From assembly GCA_026545225.1 (NCBI GenBank), contig CM048849.1:42308336-42372335 (forward strand): a DNA stretch of 64,000 nt. Direction: 5' to 3'. A model generated the notes under the pieces. The model made no database searches and had not been told where the DNA came from. It saw only the letters and a program-made list of their open reading frames with translations. Source of the DNA: Cornus controversa (taxonomy: Eukaryota > Streptophyta > Magnoliopsida > Cornales > Cornaceae). Position numbers and translations under genes: made by a program. Below are positions 20,611 to 32,200 of the stretch, piece after piece (the first letter of the stretch is position 1; every line of letters starts with the position of its first letter).

Positions 20611-20895
20611 GATTCCTCGGCACTGTCGTGGACCCTTTTTAAAGCGAGCGGCAAAGCCTCGAGAGGGGTGGCGTCGATGACGAAGAAGAGCGACGGAGAC
20701 CTCATGGCGGTAGACTTGAAGGGGAAGAAGGTCTTCGTAAGGGCTGATTTGAAACACTTCACCATTGAGGAATTAGATCACTTGATTGTAAGGGCTGATT
20801 AGAACAGAAAATCACTTGATTTAAGCTACTGGGGCTAAAGTCATTCTCTCCGGTCATCATCGCCACCACCAGTGAAGCCAAAAGGAGTTGCCGGA
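20611..20895 (+). pseudogene. Chloroplast phosphoglycerate kinase fragment
   Basis: An open frame from 20611 contains GKASRGVASMTKKSDGDL followed by DLKGKKVFVRAD. This matches the end of the transit peptide and the first strand of mature plastid phosphoglycerate kinase, a Calvin-cycle and glycolytic enzyme. After a diverged stretch, 20833-20895 reads GAKVILSGH and then KPKGV in a shifted frame, where the enzyme has GAKVILSTHLGRPKGV. The segment between them in the real protein is missing or scrambled, and stops are present. No intron is seen. It lies among dispersed repeats, so transposon capture or a fragmented retrocopy is likely. Confidence 0.75.
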
Positions 20896-22980
20896 ATCAA
20901 GAAGTCATCGCCGTCATCAGCTCATGTGGCATTATATGTGTGAAATAGAGCGTTGAAGGTAGGTGATAAGAGAAAGTAGAGTTCTTTGCTAATGCAAATG
21001 GATTGAAGTAGGTCATTCCCTACCTTTTTGGTACTATTCATTTCCTTGGTATAGTGAGTATGATGTAGTCTATAGATACAGATATAGAGTATACAGTTAA
21101 TGTTTTGCCATATCTTAAAATAGTCAAAATTCTATCAGAAGTTATGTATAGTTGTGGTGTGAAACTATTTAAGTATAAGACACAGTGGTGACATTGAATA
21201 TGTTGTGTCAATTTAATACTCCAACTGATTTTTACCTTTCTTTTTTTTGGAGTTTTTAATCTCTGTTTTAATTGTGATTATTATGAGCTATATATGTAAT
21301 TGGCAATTCTAGCTCTTATAATTGAATCCACTCATGAACGAAATTTAGTTAGAGATCTATGGACAACCCTCTATCTTTGTCTCTCTATATTGTTCTCAAC
21401 TGATTAACAAGTATTGATTAACTATTTTAATTGGTCTAGACAATAGGAAACAATTTTTGTAAATGAGTTTTTTTTTCTTTGAATTCATAAAGATTTTTGC
21501 TGATGATGTTGTAACATTTTCCTTTTCATTTTTGGTTTTTTAATTTGTATTTTGAATCTTTGAGAACAAAACCAAAAAATTTCAAATTGGGCCATTTTCA
21601 AATCACCTTTTTTTTATATTTATTTTGGGGTTAATTTAAGGCATTTTCAAATCGTTTTCATTTTTGAAGGTGTCAAAATTTCAATTTCTAGCATTCACAA
21701 AGATTCATTGTTGTACAAAGATTTTTTAGTGTTAAATAAAGTTCATGTCTGAATCATCATATTAAGATATGGTGTTTTTTCAGTTTTACTATGAACCAAA
21801 ATATATATACATACACACACAAACTAAATAAGATCAACCAAGTACTCATGCCAAAAAAAAGAAAAAATGAAGGTGCGGTTGCTTACCTTAAGTAAGTGAT
21901 GCTTTTATTTTATGGTAATACCGTTATAAGAAACACATATGTATTAAAGTTTGGTTTCTAATGATTATATCCACTGTATCACCTTATCAAAATCAAAGCA
22001 ATGCATTAAAATGTGTCAATTCAAAGTGCCTACACTAGGTTAGACGTGTAATAATAATATTTTTATTATTATATATTGTAGCCAAAGATTCTTTTATCGA
22101 TGGTGCAAGTTATCTTGCTTTTTTATTCCATCGTATTGTGATTATATAGAAGTTAAAAAGGTTATGGAAGTAAATTCCAAGAAAAATTACATGTTAAAAG
22201 CTCAAGGTTCAAAGGAAAATAAAAGGAATGATGCTTATAGAAGGAAATTAAGTGAAAAAAAGATAGAAAGAAAGAAGTGTTAGTTTTTCAGTGTTTGGAT
22301 AACTAAAGAGAAAGGGAAAAAAAGGAAAGAATTATAGTATGAACTTATAGCTTTAATTAACTTTCATTTAATTGAGTAATAAAAATATCATGTTTTTTTT
22401 ATTTTAATTGAGTAGTAAAAAGATCAAATTTAAGTTTATTTCTCCATTTAATAAACTGACTTTATAAACTGACTTTTTTATAAACTTTTTGACTTATTAT
22501 TTTCTATGTTTGGTTTTTAAACTTTTTCTATGTCATTTTTTATATCAGGTGAAACATGATGTCGAGTGCACAGTAAGCTTTTTATTTTTTTATTTTAACA
22601 TCTATAACTTAACTTATTTTTAAGAATTCACTGAATTTAATATGTAGGTTAATTTCTTGAAAAAAATAACTATTCCATTGTTATTCGTGATGAATGTAAG
22701 CTCATTATCATTAGAGCTGCGAAGGTGAGTCCACTCATTACATTTCTTTATTTGTTATAATTTTAATCAACTTTTTTTTATTTCATCTTTGAAAAAAGAG
22801 ATGTGTGGTCATTGTTTTAACTATTCTTTTTTTTTTTGTAAACTATAGCTAATACAAATGGTGTTTTGTAAACATTTGTTTATTGATACGTTTATTATAT
22901 AAAATCAATTTCTATTTCATCAGTTGAGCAATTTTTTTTTTCATAGTGCCGTAGGCACGAACAATACTCTAGTATATATA
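20896..22980. other. Intergenic region with exon-like fragments
   Basis: This is mostly AT-rich. At 22548-22573 and 22648-22724 there are short segments bordered by AG and GT that look like exons, the second reading in part RDECKLIIIRAAK before GTGAGT. I could not identify the source gene. No complete gene is visible. Confidence 0.3.
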
Positions 22981-23000
22981 TACAAACAGAACCATATACC

Positions 23001-23002
<2 letters not shown>

Positions 23003-23073
<71 letters not shown>
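23003..23073. repeat. (AT)n(AC)n compound microsatellite
   Basis: About 52 bases of AT followed by about 19 of AC. It accounts for the Tyr/Ile-rich open frames on both strands here, which are not genes. Confidence 0.95.
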
Positions 23074-24300
23074 AATAGAGCCCCAAATCAAACTCGACCA
23101 AGCAAGATTAATGGAGTATAATTCATCGCATCTGAACCCATCAACCGATTCAACCAAGTAACCTCAAACCCTTCTGCACACATATCCAACTCCTTCTAAT
23201 CCTTGGAACCCATCCTCACACTCTTCCTATCCTCCACCACCATCGACGATGCATTCACATTCCTCAATTCACACGACCATGCCGAAAATGGTGAATTTAA
23301 TTGGACAAAACAAACCATAGTGTTGTTGAAATGCTGGTCCAATGTTGACCACATCTAGGGTTTTTGGGCTCAAACGAGTCAGTGGATAATCGAAATTGGT
23401 ATGCACAGTATTCATGTGTGTGAATCAATTGATCTTGAAACGGAGTCGGGAGGAGGAAGAAGATACATGGAGAGAGAGTGTAGGATTTGGGGGAGTTCTT
23501 GATTTTGAAAGAGAATTGGATTTTGGAGGAGAGAGAAGAGGTGATGGAGGACTCGTGCATGGAGGGGCGGAAGGGGTTTGGCGGTAGTCGGGAACCAGCC
23601 GATGATGGGGTGAGGCGTCGGTGAAATAATTGTGTGTAGTGAAACACAGAGAGAGGGGAGTGAAATAAAATAAAGGTAGATTGGTAAAATTACGTTTTCT
23701 ATTGAAAAAGAGAGAACCATGAACTTTGACATGGGTGTCACAACAATATTTGCATAAGTTTTATCCGTGAGTAATAAAGATAAATTTGAAAGGTTTCAGA
23801 TCATTTCACCCTAAAAAAATAAGAGTAATACTACATGTTCCGAATATATATTCTGAAATATATTTTGAATCTATACGGCATGTGACATAGCGCATTATTT
23901 TAGGAGATAAAATTAAATGGTGAGTTAGTCTTGGTGGGATTCTCCCATACACGGAGTACCGGTGGTCTAATATACATGTTGATATTTATTTTTAGATTAA
24001 CTAACCACCATATCATCTGCCACATAGATTCAAGATATATTTTGAGATATTTATTCGAGACATATAGCATTTTTCAAAAAATAATTACGTAATATATATA
24101 TATAACCTCTATTCATGAATCAGTTTTAAAAGTTTAAAATAAAATTGCATTTAAGTGGTTCAACAACAATAGAGGTTACAGTCTATGTCTTTGCTCATAT
24201 CTGATTACTTTTGCATTCTTCCAAACAATTACTTAATTTTTATTTTATTTTAATTTATTTCATTGTATTGGTACTTGGAATATAATTTTCCTTTTTTTTT
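23074..24300. other. Intergenic region, no supported gene
   Basis: The stretch 23080-23640 has overlapping open frames on both strands, including Glu/Arg/Gly-rich purine sequence on plus. None has a recognisable domain. It may hold a gene relic. The stretch 23820-24110 is AT-rich repeat-like sequence. Confidence 0.3.
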
Positions 24301-24306
24301 TTTCAG

Positions 24307-24505
24307 AAACAAGAATTCATTCCAAAGCATTTCCTCCATAAGAGTTGGAGGAAAACTATCCCTAAAGAGACACAAGACTTAAACTGACAAAGCATATTTT
24401 GTTACAACATGAGCTGCTCTGTTCCCCTCTCTACAAACATGCTTTTATCATCAAAACACAATGATATAAAGTCTTCTCCAATACCAAAGACATGTTTCTT
24501 TTCAA
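24307..24505 (-). pseudogene. Plant RNase H-like domain fragment
   Basis: Read on minus, about 24300-24450 gives HVCREGNRAAHVVTKYALSV, a stop, then DSFPPTLMEEMLWNE. This is the C-terminal end of the RNase H-like domain found in plant LINE-derived and orphan proteins, with the HxxREGNxxAHxxAKxA signature. Upstream, GEDFISLC fits the preceding helix after a frameshift. Stops and frame changes show it is dead. It lies about 300 bp beyond the 3' end of the NPF gene, on the same strand. Confidence 0.6.
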
Positions 24506-24797
24506 ATTTCACTTTCCACTTAAACAAACAGAACCTAATTGAATGTGAAAGAACATTGGACCATCTAAAGGTTGGATGGAGCTTAGACTTTTGAACATGT
24601 CTGAACCATAAACCTAGCTAGTACTTCTCTAATACAAAGGACATGTTATATCCTCAAATGCTCCAGCCAAAAGTGTGGACTTCTGTCAACAATTCTTCTT
24701 CAGTAAAGATAGCTTTGTTTCACAAAATTTGAGTCCAGCCAATACTTCAGATGGTCCTTTCTTCTTGATAGCTTATTCACTAAACCTATTTTTCAAC

Positions 24798-25638
24798 TTA
24801 GCCCTTTAATTCTTCTCTAAGTACTTCCATTGAATCCGAAACTTCAGCCTTATATTGATACAGCTTTGCCATTACCAAGAAGAAAATGAAATTCAAGACG
24901 CTTAGTACGGCAAGAAATGCAAAATAATAATCAAGATGAGAAGCATTAAGGTTATTCAGAATCCATCCTTCGTGACCATGCGCCTTGGTGATATTAGAAA
25001 CCAACGTAAGAATAAATGTGCTAAGGAAATTCCCAACTCCAAGAGCAGACATTGAATAAGAAGTCCCAAGACTCTTCATGCTTTCAGGTGCTTGGTCATA
25101 GAAAAACTCAACCTTGGCTATCTCAAAGCAAGCATCGGCTGCTCCCATAAGCACGAATTGAGGAACCAAAACGAATATGGTTAATGGTAATTGTCCTCTA
25201 TTTTCAACCAGGCCATGGTCCTTGGCAACACTGAGTCTGTATTTCTCAGTTAGGGATGCTATTATCATAACAATGGTATGGATTACATGACCAATTCCCA
25301 TTCTTTGAAGTAGAGTGATACCTCTTGGATTCTTTGTCCATCTTCTTATGACCTTGACGAAGACACGGTCATATATAATGATACAAACAAGCATGGACAC
25401 TGTCACGAAAGCTCCTAAGCTAGCCGGGGGAAGTTTGAATTTACCCATACTTTTATCAAGAGTTGTGCCTTGCTTAATGAAAAGGGTATGGGTTTGAGAA
25501 ACCATTACTGCAGGAAGAAATGTGGTGAGCAAGATGGATAACATTCGCAGCATTTGTTTGGTTTCCTCGACTTGGGTCACTGTGCAGAGCATCCATGGAC
25601 TGGTTGAACCAGTTTCAACACAAGCTTTGTTAAGGAAC
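24798..25638 (-). CDS. NPF gene exon 4
   Basis: It begins after TAATGTAG with the last base of a split Arg codon, then FLNKACVETG, and encodes residues 301-580. It holds the second half of the transporter (helices 7-12) and the FYDQAPESMKSLG signature. It ends REELKG and TAA at 24798-24800. Confidence 0.93.
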
Positions 25639-28600
25639 CTACATTAGGACAAGAAAGAACATGCATTAAAATACCAAGAAGGAAGCATTTTAGCCAGGGC
25701 TGTCCTTAAATGGGGCCAATAAGTCTAAATTTTGCCTGAATTTTACAAAGGTAAATCAATACATGTTCTGCCTAGACTTAGTTAAGCTTGAAGTCTGGCC
25801 CAAGCCAGTGTGTTCTCATCCATAGACTGTGTACATGAACTCGGATCGTGCACTAAACAGTCCAAAGTGAACTCTACTGTCTATGTAGTGATATTCACCA
25901 TCCCTTATGCATTGGACTACAGTGTGTACTCATTTATAAAATGTGTGTATATATAAACTTGGATCCTCTCCTGTGGACTGGACAGTCTAAAGTGAATCCC
26001 TCTATTTGTGTAGTGATCTTCACCTCCCTTGTCCATTGGACAGTCCAACACACAAGAGAGGATCCTAATTCGTGTATATATACATATACTTGGGTAGACC
26101 TAACTCAACATAATTTGTAGCCGTGGTTATAACCAAATGATAGAAGAATGATATATTACACAGGAGTCTCATGCACTAGGTTAGTCCTTTATAATAATAA
26201 AAAAATGATATAGACTATTAATACAAACCTTAGGGTGGGTGTGGAATCAATTCTAAACTTCCCTTTTGTGGCATATTCTTCCAAGTCAAGTTCATAGAAT
26301 TCTTTAGGGTCCTTAGGAATGGGTACCCTCCACTTTCTTAGGGCAGCCACTATGACCCTGGCCATCCTTGTGAAGGGACTCTCTGTGGGGACCTTGTGCC
26401 TGTAGAAAGGTGTGCCAACTACAAAGATTAAAATGGCGAAAACCAGGCCCACAGTTGGGATCCCATATCCAAGAGCCCATCCCACATTGTCTTGTATGTA
26501 CACAAGAATTGTATTCCCAAAGAGTATCCCAGTGAAGACACTAAACATCCACCAATTGAAGAAGGAAAGCTTTTGGGCCTTCTCTTTGGGCTCGAAATCA
26601 TCGAATTGGTCCGCACCCATCGTGGAAATGTTGGGCTTTGTCCCGCCCGTTGCAATGGCTAAAACGTAGAGTCCAGTATAAAACACAGCTACTTGTAGGG
26701 TTGAGGCCTTCTTACAGTCGGCCACCGCGACATTGGCGGTGCAGGGAGGTGGTCTTAGCCCAGGGACTGAAACTGCTAGTGTTAGTAGGCACATACCCTG
26801 CAGTCAGATTGGTAAAGCACATCTTGTCAGAAGAGATGAATAATTTATTGGCAACCCTCTCTTTCTACCGTTCTGTACATATGTTTATACTATGCAATAT
26901 TGTCTAATTTTTTTATTTAACATTGTATTAATGAAAAATACATTAATTTATGAAAAAGATAAACTGTATGAGTTCATCTACCCAATATAAATATAAACAA
27001 TTTGTTTTTATTTGATACCATATTTTTCTTTCTTTTCTTTTAAGAAATGTTACATCACACTAAATGGTGAATGGTGTAGGTTTACTTACCCATTTTACCC
27101 AGACACACAAAAAAAAAAAAAAAAACAAATGGTCTAAGTTTCATACTCAAACTCATCTCGTTTAATGAAGATTATTGCTTAACTGGATAATGAAAGACTA
27201 AGATTTTGTTTGATAAAATTGAAAAATTAAGCAGTGAAAATTTTAATTACTGAATTTTAAGAGCTGAAATTTTAAATATTGAATTTTAAGTACTAAATCT
27301 AAAAATCTGTTTGATATATCTTAATTTTAAGCATGAAATTCATTAAGATTGTTTGTTAAAGACAAAAGCTGAAATCTAAAAAGTTGAACATATTATATTT
27401 TTGCCCTCAGTATTTTGTACTCATGACATTTTTGTTTTTATAATATAAAAAAAATATATAAAACAACCAATTTCACTCAAAGAAATATATCAATTTAAAA
27501 ATGAATATTAATGTCAAAATTGATCATAAAAAATATTAATTCAAACTTAAATAATAAAGATTATTCAAGCAGTACTCACTAACATAATTTTAAAAGCGAA
27601 TGTCTCAAAACATTTTTTTAAGCTAAACATATAAACTTTTAAACTCGAGAAATAGAAAAATCATTTGCAATTTGGTCACACGAATTAACCATTAGAATAC
27701 ATCAAAATATTTTAATTTAATAAAAGTGAATATATACTTATAAAAAATAAAGGGTAAAGTTGACAATTTAAGGTAAAGTTGAGATTTAATAAAAGTGAAT
27801 ATATATACTTATAAAAAATAAAGGGTAAAACTGAGAATTATCTTGTAACAGTAACAATAGTCAATTAAAATACAAGAACAATGAACTGAAACATGTGTAC
27901 TAAATCGAACCTTGACGTGATCCTAACAACTGAAATCAAAATTCAACCGAGTTAAATACAAGAACAATAATAGAACAAAATAAAATATAAATGAATCAAT
28001 TATGGTTCAAAAATAAATAAATAAATAAAAAAGAAAATGCAAGTATTTTAAACGCAAAAACTACCCTGTTAGTATAATAGATTTTTTTGTTTAAGAAATC
28101 ACAAAGAGAAGTAATGTGAAAAGTTTAACGGCTTCTGTTAGAGAATTATTATTATTTTATTTTTTAAGAAATCACACAGATACCTAATGGAAGTTGAAGA
28201 TAGTTGGAGATACTAACGTTTAGATGCGTGTATGAAATTTATTTTAGGACAAAATTGTCAATAACAAAATACTTTTTAAATTAAGATCGCTTAGCATGTT
28301 GTGCAATAAGCAACAAGCGGGTATTATAGACATGACATCAGTGAATAACCACTGTAGATACAGTGCTAACCAATCTTTCGACTTCTCAAAAAAGGTCAAT
28401 CTATAGATTGGGATGACAATTGCTAGAAGGCTTTTCAAATAATTAAAATCTACTTGCTTAATCCACCCAACGTTCCCGTTGGCATACTTCTGACTGGACC
28501 TTGGCTCTGATATCATTTGTAACGCCCCACCCTACCCAACACACCCTTTGGAGGCCCAACTTTTTCATTGGCACACTTCTGGCTGGGCTAGATTTAGCTC

Positions 28601-29160
28601 TGATACCATTTGTAACGACTTAAAAGTTTAGCCTCTTCTAAGCAGTACTTATGTTTTGAGTGGTATCCTAAATTTTTAACAAACATGCTTATTTTGTAAA
28701 ATTGCTTACTATGTTCAGTTTTAAGCGTTGAACGTCATTATCAAGCGCAACCTAATGATAATAATTTTTAGACCTAAAAGTCTAACCAAAACTATTAGCA
28801 GAAGAAATAATTGCTTAAGTGGATAACAAAAACAAACGATAATGATTTTTAGACCTAATAGTCGAACTAAAAATGCTAGTAGAATAATTTTTTGTTGGAA
28901 ACTAGCTTTGATCATGCCATTTTAGGATCAAAATTCGAGTGGAGGCCACTGAGATTTTGAACCGAGTCTAGATTAGAATATGTCCTTATTCGAGAGTAGA
29001 TAAGCATAGTATATTTACTTGCTCAAATCCTTTTCCGGATGAATGAGAAAATGACTTTCAACGTGTGGTGATGAACTTGGTTTCCAAGTCATGCAAGTGG
29101 TTTTATTCCCACATGAAATAAGTCCTATATTAGAATATTAATAAACACACTATTTGTGCG

Positions 29161-29214
<54 letters not shown>

Positions 29215-32200
29215 TATGAAATAAGGAGTCACAACCCAAGTGGTGTAGTGGGTATGAACATGCTCCTTATTGGGTTTGGCCGGAACCAAACCACATGTGC
29301 GCTCAGTCCAATCCGACCCTGGGCCTCTCTCTTTAAAATAATATTTTTTTATTAAAAAGGGCTAAGTGGTCTTTAAAATAAATTTTTTTTATTGAAAAAG
29401 GCTAAGTGGTGAACTGAAATAATGTATTGCATGTGAGAATTCGACGACTATGAGCAAAAAGTTACATGAGTGGTTATTAAAAGTTAGTTGGGTGGTTAAA
29501 AGGTAGTTGGGGTTAGTTGTTTGATTTAAATCAAACAAGTGCACCCCATGTCTCTTAGACTGAAACATGTCAAATACCTCTTCGGTTTGAAACGAAGAGG
29601 TGCAACCACATCTGTAAATACCCCAGGCTTCATATGAACCAAGACAAGTGGGTTCGAGCCATATGGTTAGCCATGACATATATGTTTGAATCTAGTGGTC
29701 CAAATTGATTTTATTTCAATTTTAACTTCATTTTTAGTTCAATTCGAGTCAAAGAGAGAGTATTACGCAGATGTTGGTTCACCAATTCAATTAGTTTGGA
29801 GTTGTTTGCACAAAAAATAAGCTTTTAGTCAGTCAAGCGATTTTGAGATGAATGTCTCTTGAAACAAAGCCTATAGAAAGAGGGATCGTTCATGCTTGAC
29901 CGACTCAAGCCACGAATAAGGGTAACAAATGCCACGTTAGCAAGACATAATCTAACAAGATTCGATTCACCCCCCAAAGAGAAGATAAGGCGAGGACGTC
30001 GGGCCTCGTAAGGGGGTGGATTATAGTAACCCTTGTGGACGGGTGTGAGTGGGCGGGTGTGAAGATAGACACTAGGCTAAGCTACCACACCGACAGGGTA
30101 TAAGGTGCCTAATCCCACATCGCCTGGGTGTGGAAAAGATGATGTGCTTATATATAGTGTATTCTCTTTAAATGGTATGGGGCCTTTTGGGGTAAAACCC
30201 AAGAGCAAAATCGTGCGGGCTCGAGCCCAAAGCCAACAATATCATACCATGTGTTGGAGCAGGGTATTACAGTTGGTATTAGAGCCTGAACCTAGTCGAA
30301 AATGTGCTGACGAGGATGTTGGGCCTCATAGGGGGGTGGATTGTAGTAACCCTTGTGGACGGGTGTGAGTGGGCGGGTGCGAAGACAGACACTGGGCTGA
30401 GCTACCACACTGACAGGGTACAGGGTGTTCAGTCCCATATTGCCTGGGTGTGAAAAAGGGGATGTGCTTATATGTAGTATATTCTCTTCAAATGGTATGA
30501 GGCCTTTTGGGGTAAAATTCAAGAGCAAAACCATGCGGGCTCAGGCCCAAAGCGGACAATATCATACCATGTGTTGGCGTGGAGTATTACAGACATAGTT
30601 ATAAACCAACCAAGTAGCTCACCAACAATGCTTGAAGATAGCCATAAACGAGAAGACTTGCTCGGTCAAAGCCATGACGGCTACCGGTTAAAAAAAATGC
30701 ATTTAATGCTCTGATAGATAAGAGATAAGTAAATACTATTATCTCTGAAAAGGCTATAACGGCCCCGATCTAGCTTCAACAAAAATCTTCAAAAAACTAT
30801 GACTCACTCTTCACCTTCCTCCTCAAGAAACATTAGATATTTCACCGAGATCGATCGATCACCGACCACATAAGATATCCTCCAAAAATATCGAGAAAGG
30901 TTCATCTGAACCATCTATCCCAAAGAATTCCAATCCAATGACCTGTCGAGCTCAAGACTTTCTAAAATAGAGACCCTCTACATCTAAGTTCAAGGTCCCA
31001 GCACCAAAACACACATCCTCATCTGTTATATCATCCCTAGTGAATAATTTCCTTTATTTTAATTATGGAGGCTTGCTCTACAAAAGTGTAGCCAAGGTTT
31101 CTGAACTTGGTTTATGTTTTATTTTTGTCATGTAGAAGGCATCAAACTGCCGTTAAACTTAGGTTTACTTTAAGCCTGATTTAATGTATTCATCGCTTTT
31201 ACATTCTAGTTGAATTATAGTTCATTAAGTTTTTCTACACTTATAGTCTTTCATTTACTTTATCGCACTTTACAGTCTTTCATTTCCTTTCTCGCACTTT
31301 ATAGTCTTTCATTTATTTTTTGCGCATTTACAGTCTCTCATTTATAGTCTTTCATTTAACATTTTTTTGTCTTTCAATAATTTACTTTAAAGCACTATAT
31401 TTCATTTCAAAACGTGTCCATAGAAACCATAAAACCCTTTACTACCTAATAAGACTCACGATAAGGCTCTATTCGACAATCAGTGTCAATGATGAGGAAG
31501 TCGCGGAGTACTTGCTAGGATGGTATTTGGACGTTCTACTAAGAAAGGACTCTCCGACCCCTCGCCACCCGAAAGCAACGTCACTAGTTTGACTATTGTG
31601 CTTTCAGGTGACGCTCGGTCGTTAGTTGAAAAGAACCGTCACTATGCTTCAACTTCGTCAGCAGTGCCATACAAGGTCGAAGTAAACAAACCTTTGAGAG
31701 GGCCATTCCTACTCTCCGTAATCATCAAAAGTCAGATAAAGGAAAGCTATGATGACTACAATGGCCATGGGAAACCTAGGAATTATACTTGGCTTAAAAA
31801 GCTAACTCAGTCGAATACGATTGAGATCATCGATCAAGCATCAAACTATGGCGTAGTTCAATTTTAACATACACCACTCATATCCTGGAATAGACATCCT
31901 GGCATGCTCGACAGACCGAGCCCCCGCCAAGCGAGTAAGAATCCTGAAACAAGCGATCAACTTAGGCGAGGCTTTGCCACCTTTACACCGCGAGGGATGA
32001 ACGAACATAACAACAACAAGAGAGGATCATCAATGCATGGAAACCAAAGAGCCAAATAGGAGTGCTACTACTAATTAAAGAACGATCGTTTATCCTGGGA
32101 GACAAGCATCATGGAGTCTATACAGCACCATGCGAGGAGTCAATTGTCATAAGGATGTAGTATTAAATACTAGCCTCAGTCTACTTCTAGATTTTTTTGT

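Larger units (their letters stand above)
29802..32057. mobile_element. 2,256-bp insertion in the Copia 5' LTR
   Basis: The uninterrupted sequence is present in the 3' LTR near 36690-36700. The insertion is bordered by TGGAG (29797-29801) and AGGAG (32058-32062), a probable 5-bp target duplication with one mismatch. It contains a TRIM (30022-30591), LTR-like sequence near 31000-31240, and short tandem TAGTCTTTCATTT repeats. The 115-residue frame at 31520-31867 has no recognised domain. Confidence 0.6.

Noticed and set aside
22548..22724. Possible exons of a host gene
   Set aside because: Splice-like borders exist, but the peptides are too short to identify and no further exons were found.
22895..23157. 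Tyr/Ile-repeat frames on both strands
   Set aside because: Translation of the AT/AC microsatellite.
28504..28616. Possible tRNA-derived sequence (GGTATCAGAGC words)
   Set aside because: The motif matches retrotransposon primer sites, and no cloverleaf is present around it.
31520..31867. 115-codon plus frame in the nested insertion
   Set aside because: No recognisable domain, and it lies inside LTR-like sequence. Probably chance, although a gag relic cannot be excluded.
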